From an uncultured Tissierellia bacterium (GTDB lineage: Bacteria > Bacillota > Clostridia > Tissierellales > Peptoniphilaceae), in contig CAMYOR010000078.1 of the NCBI GenBank assembly GCA_947278105.1, forward strand, positions 1 through 5,402: a stretch of DNA of 5,402 nt, in the 5' to 3' direction. The notes under the pieces are model-generated. The model was not told the origin of the DNA. It made no database searches and saw nothing but the letters and a program-made list of their open reading frames with translations. Position numbers and translations under genes: made by a program. Of this stretch, positions 3,772 to 5,402 are shown piece after piece (the stretch's first letter is position 1; each line of letters begins with the position of its first letter).

Positions 3772-5402
3772 ATGAAATTATCTTACCAGTGGTTAAAAGA
3801 ATATGTGGATCTGCCTTTGGATCTTTCCATCGAAGACCTCTCCTATGACCTGACCATGCGAACCGTCGAAGTAGAGGATACCATTGACCTTCAAAAAAAA
3901 TATGACCATATCGTCGCTGGGAAAATTTTAGAGCTTCGTCCCCATCCCCATGCCGATAAGCTGACCCTTTGCATTGTGGATATTGGAGAAGAAAAGCCCG
4001 TTCAGATTGTCTGCGGGGGGCAAAACCTCGTCGAGGGTCATGATGTCATTTGCGCCCTGCCGGGAGCCCAGGCCCTTTGGCATGGGGAAGGAGAGCCGGT
4101 TTTGATCGAAGAGGCGACCCTTCGGGGAGAGCCTTCTTACGGGATGATTTGCGGGGCCTCAGAAATTGGTTTAGCAACCCTTTTTCCGCCCAAGGAGGAA
4201 AAAGAGATTGTCGACCTTACGGAGTGGAAAAAAACCTATCCGGATCTGGTTCCGGCCCCGGGAGAGATGATCGGCCCTCTCCTTTATTTGGATGACTGGA
4301 TTATCGAAATTGAAAACAAATCCTTGACGAATCGGCCCGACCTTTGGTCCCACTATGGGATCGCCAGGGAGCTATCGGCAATCTACCATCTTCCCTTAAA
4401 GCCGATGCCCCAATGGAAGGCGCCAAAGCTTCCGCCTTATCCGCTGAAAATTACCGATCCGAAGCTCTGCCGCCGGTATATCGCCGCTGAATATGAAAAT
4501 GTTGATCTCAGAAAGTCCCCCTTATGGATGGCAGCAAGGCTTATGAAGATCGACATTCGTCCCAAGGATGCCCTGGTCGATATTACCAATTATATTATGG
4601 GCGCTTATGGAAATCCCACCCATGCTTTTGACGAGGCCCATATTCAAGGGGGGATTGTCGTTCGCCCGGCCTTTGAAGGGGAGGAGATGACCCTACTGGA
4701 TGATACCCAATTAAAGCTCAAGGACCGGGACCTTGTGATCGCAGACCAGGAAAAGTCCATCTGTCTGGCAGGTTGTATGGGAGGCAAGTTCGACTCCATC
4801 AATGAAAAGACAAAGGGCCTGGTTCTGGAAATCGGCAACTTTCATCCCGGCTTTATCCGCAAAACGGCCCAGACCTATGGAATCCGCACCGAGGCTTCCC
4901 AGCGCTTTGAAAAGGATATTGATACTCAAAGAGCGGATCCGACCATGGCCCTTGCCGACCAGCTGATCCATGAGATTTTTCCGGATTCAAAACTCATCCA
5001 CTATTCAGACGCCCATCCGACCCCCACTTCCAGGGCCAAGGTCGAAGTTGGCGTAGATTGGCTTTCCCGGCGGCTGGGGAAGGAAACCAGCGAAGAAGAG
5101 GTGAGGGAATATCTGGAGCCCCTGTCCTTTGAAATAGAAAATCAGGGCGGAAATCTCTTACAGCTAACTGCCCCGACCTGGCGTTCTACGGGAGATATCT
5201 CCCTTCCGGATGATATCTTGGAAGAAGTCGCCCGGATGATCGGTTATGAAAACTTTGAACTCAAAACTCCCAAAGTGGACCTTTTCGGACCGGTCCTCCA
5301 ACCCCGGGCCGGCCTCCTTCGAAAAATTGATGAATACCTGGCCTTCCAGTGCGGCTTTTTTGAGATCATGACCTATCCCTGGATGAGAGACCTCTACTTT
5401 GA
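3772..5402 (+). CDS. pheT: Phenylalanyl-tRNA synthetase beta subunit, 3' end beyond the window
   Basis: An uninterrupted frame of 543 codons starts MKLSYQWLKEYVDLP and is open at the window end. Bacterial PheT is about 800 residues, so roughly a third is missing. Visible domains: the tRNA-binding OB fold (about 45-135; HPHADKL at 58-64, QIVCGGQN, GMICGASEIGL), NKSLTNRPDLWSHYGIARE (182-200), and the B3/B4 editing domain (about 225-400). The editing domain has VDITNYIMGAYGNPTHAFD (269-287), IVVRP, CLAGCMGG, LEIGNF with Glu353, and RTEASQRFE (372-380). The B5 domain follows (about 420-495; PTWRSTGDISLPDDILEEVAR). The editing pocket residues known from E. coli and Thermus (His of HAFD, Glu353, Thr373, Ala375) appear kept, so hydrolysis of Tyr-tRNA-Phe is probably functional. 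It is downstream of pheS in one transcript. Confidence 0.96.
   Translation, partial: MKLSYQWLKEYVDLPLDLSIEDLSYDLTMRTVEVEDTIDLQKKYDHIVAGKILELRPHPHADKLTLCIVDIGEEKPVQIVCGGQNLVEGHDVICALPGAQALWHGEGEPVLIEEATLRGEPSYGMICGASEIGLATLFPPKEEKEIVDLTEWKKTYPDLVPAPGEMIGPLLYLDDWIIEIENKSLTNRPDLWSHYGIARELSAIYHLPLKPMPQWKAPKLPPYPLKITDPKLCRRYIAAEYENVDLRKSPLWMAARLMKIDIRPKDALVDITNYIMGAYGNPTHAFDEAHIQGGIVVRPAFEGEEMTLLDDTQLKLKDRDLVIADQEKSICLAGCMGGKFDSINEKTKGLVLEIGNFHPGFIRKTAQTYGIRTEASQRFEKDIDTQRADPTMALADQLIHEIFPDSKLIHYSDAHPTPTSRAKVEVGVDWLSRRLGKETSEEEVREYLEPLSFEIENQGGNLLQLTAPTWRSTGDISLPDDILEEVARMIGYENFELKTPKVDLFGPVLQPRAGLLRKIDEYLAFQCGFFEIMTYPWMRDLYF

Overview
This is a chromosomal window from a bacterium, most likely a member of the Bacillota (Clostridia-like). 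The evidence is strong GGAGG-type ribosome binding sites, sigma-A type promoters, an infC-rpmI-rplT operon with an attenuator leader, and a SpoU-type methyltransferase gene directly ahead of pheST, as in Bacillus and many clostridia. Genus cannot be told from the sequence. The genes from about 450 onward are of intermediate base composition. The first 450 bases are visibly richer in A+T.

Layout. Positions 1-175 (minus strand) hold the first 13 codons of a gene resembling the type I restriction-modification methylase subunit HsdM. Just ahead of it, overlapping by ATGA, lie the remains of a small XRE-type helix-turn-helix gene broken by stop codons. Positions 176-451 carry no convincing gene. 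They hold the terminator of the ribosomal operon and other inverted repeats. Positions 452-1546 (minus) are rplT, rpmI and infC, read infC to rpmI to rplT. infC most likely starts at an ATT codon. Positions 1547-1723 (minus) are its promoter and a leader of about 140 nt, with an intrinsic terminator and a competing antiterminator pairing, as expected of an L20-type autoregulatory leader. Positions 1733-1805 (plus) are a back-to-back promoter and short leader with a perfect 18-bp palindrome. Then follow a SpoU-family RNA methyltransferase gene (1806-2642), pheS (2720-3757) and pheT (3772 to the window end, incomplete).

How it fits together. Both divergent units serve translation: IF3 with L35 and L20 on one side, an rRNA/tRNA 2'-O-methyltransferase and the two subunits of phenylalanyl-tRNA synthetase on the other. 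In many bacteria these blocks run in the same direction; here they are head to head, with the two -35 boxes only 9 bp apart. No T-box leader is visible before the methyltransferase gene or pheS.

The most interesting points are a PheS whose phenylalanine-pocket motifs depart from the usual bacterial ones while the catalytic framework is intact, the AUU start and attenuator of infC, the palindrome in the leader of the pheST unit, and the apparent restriction-modification locus with a decayed regulator at the left edge. I see no CRISPR array, insertion sequence, tRNA or rRNA gene.
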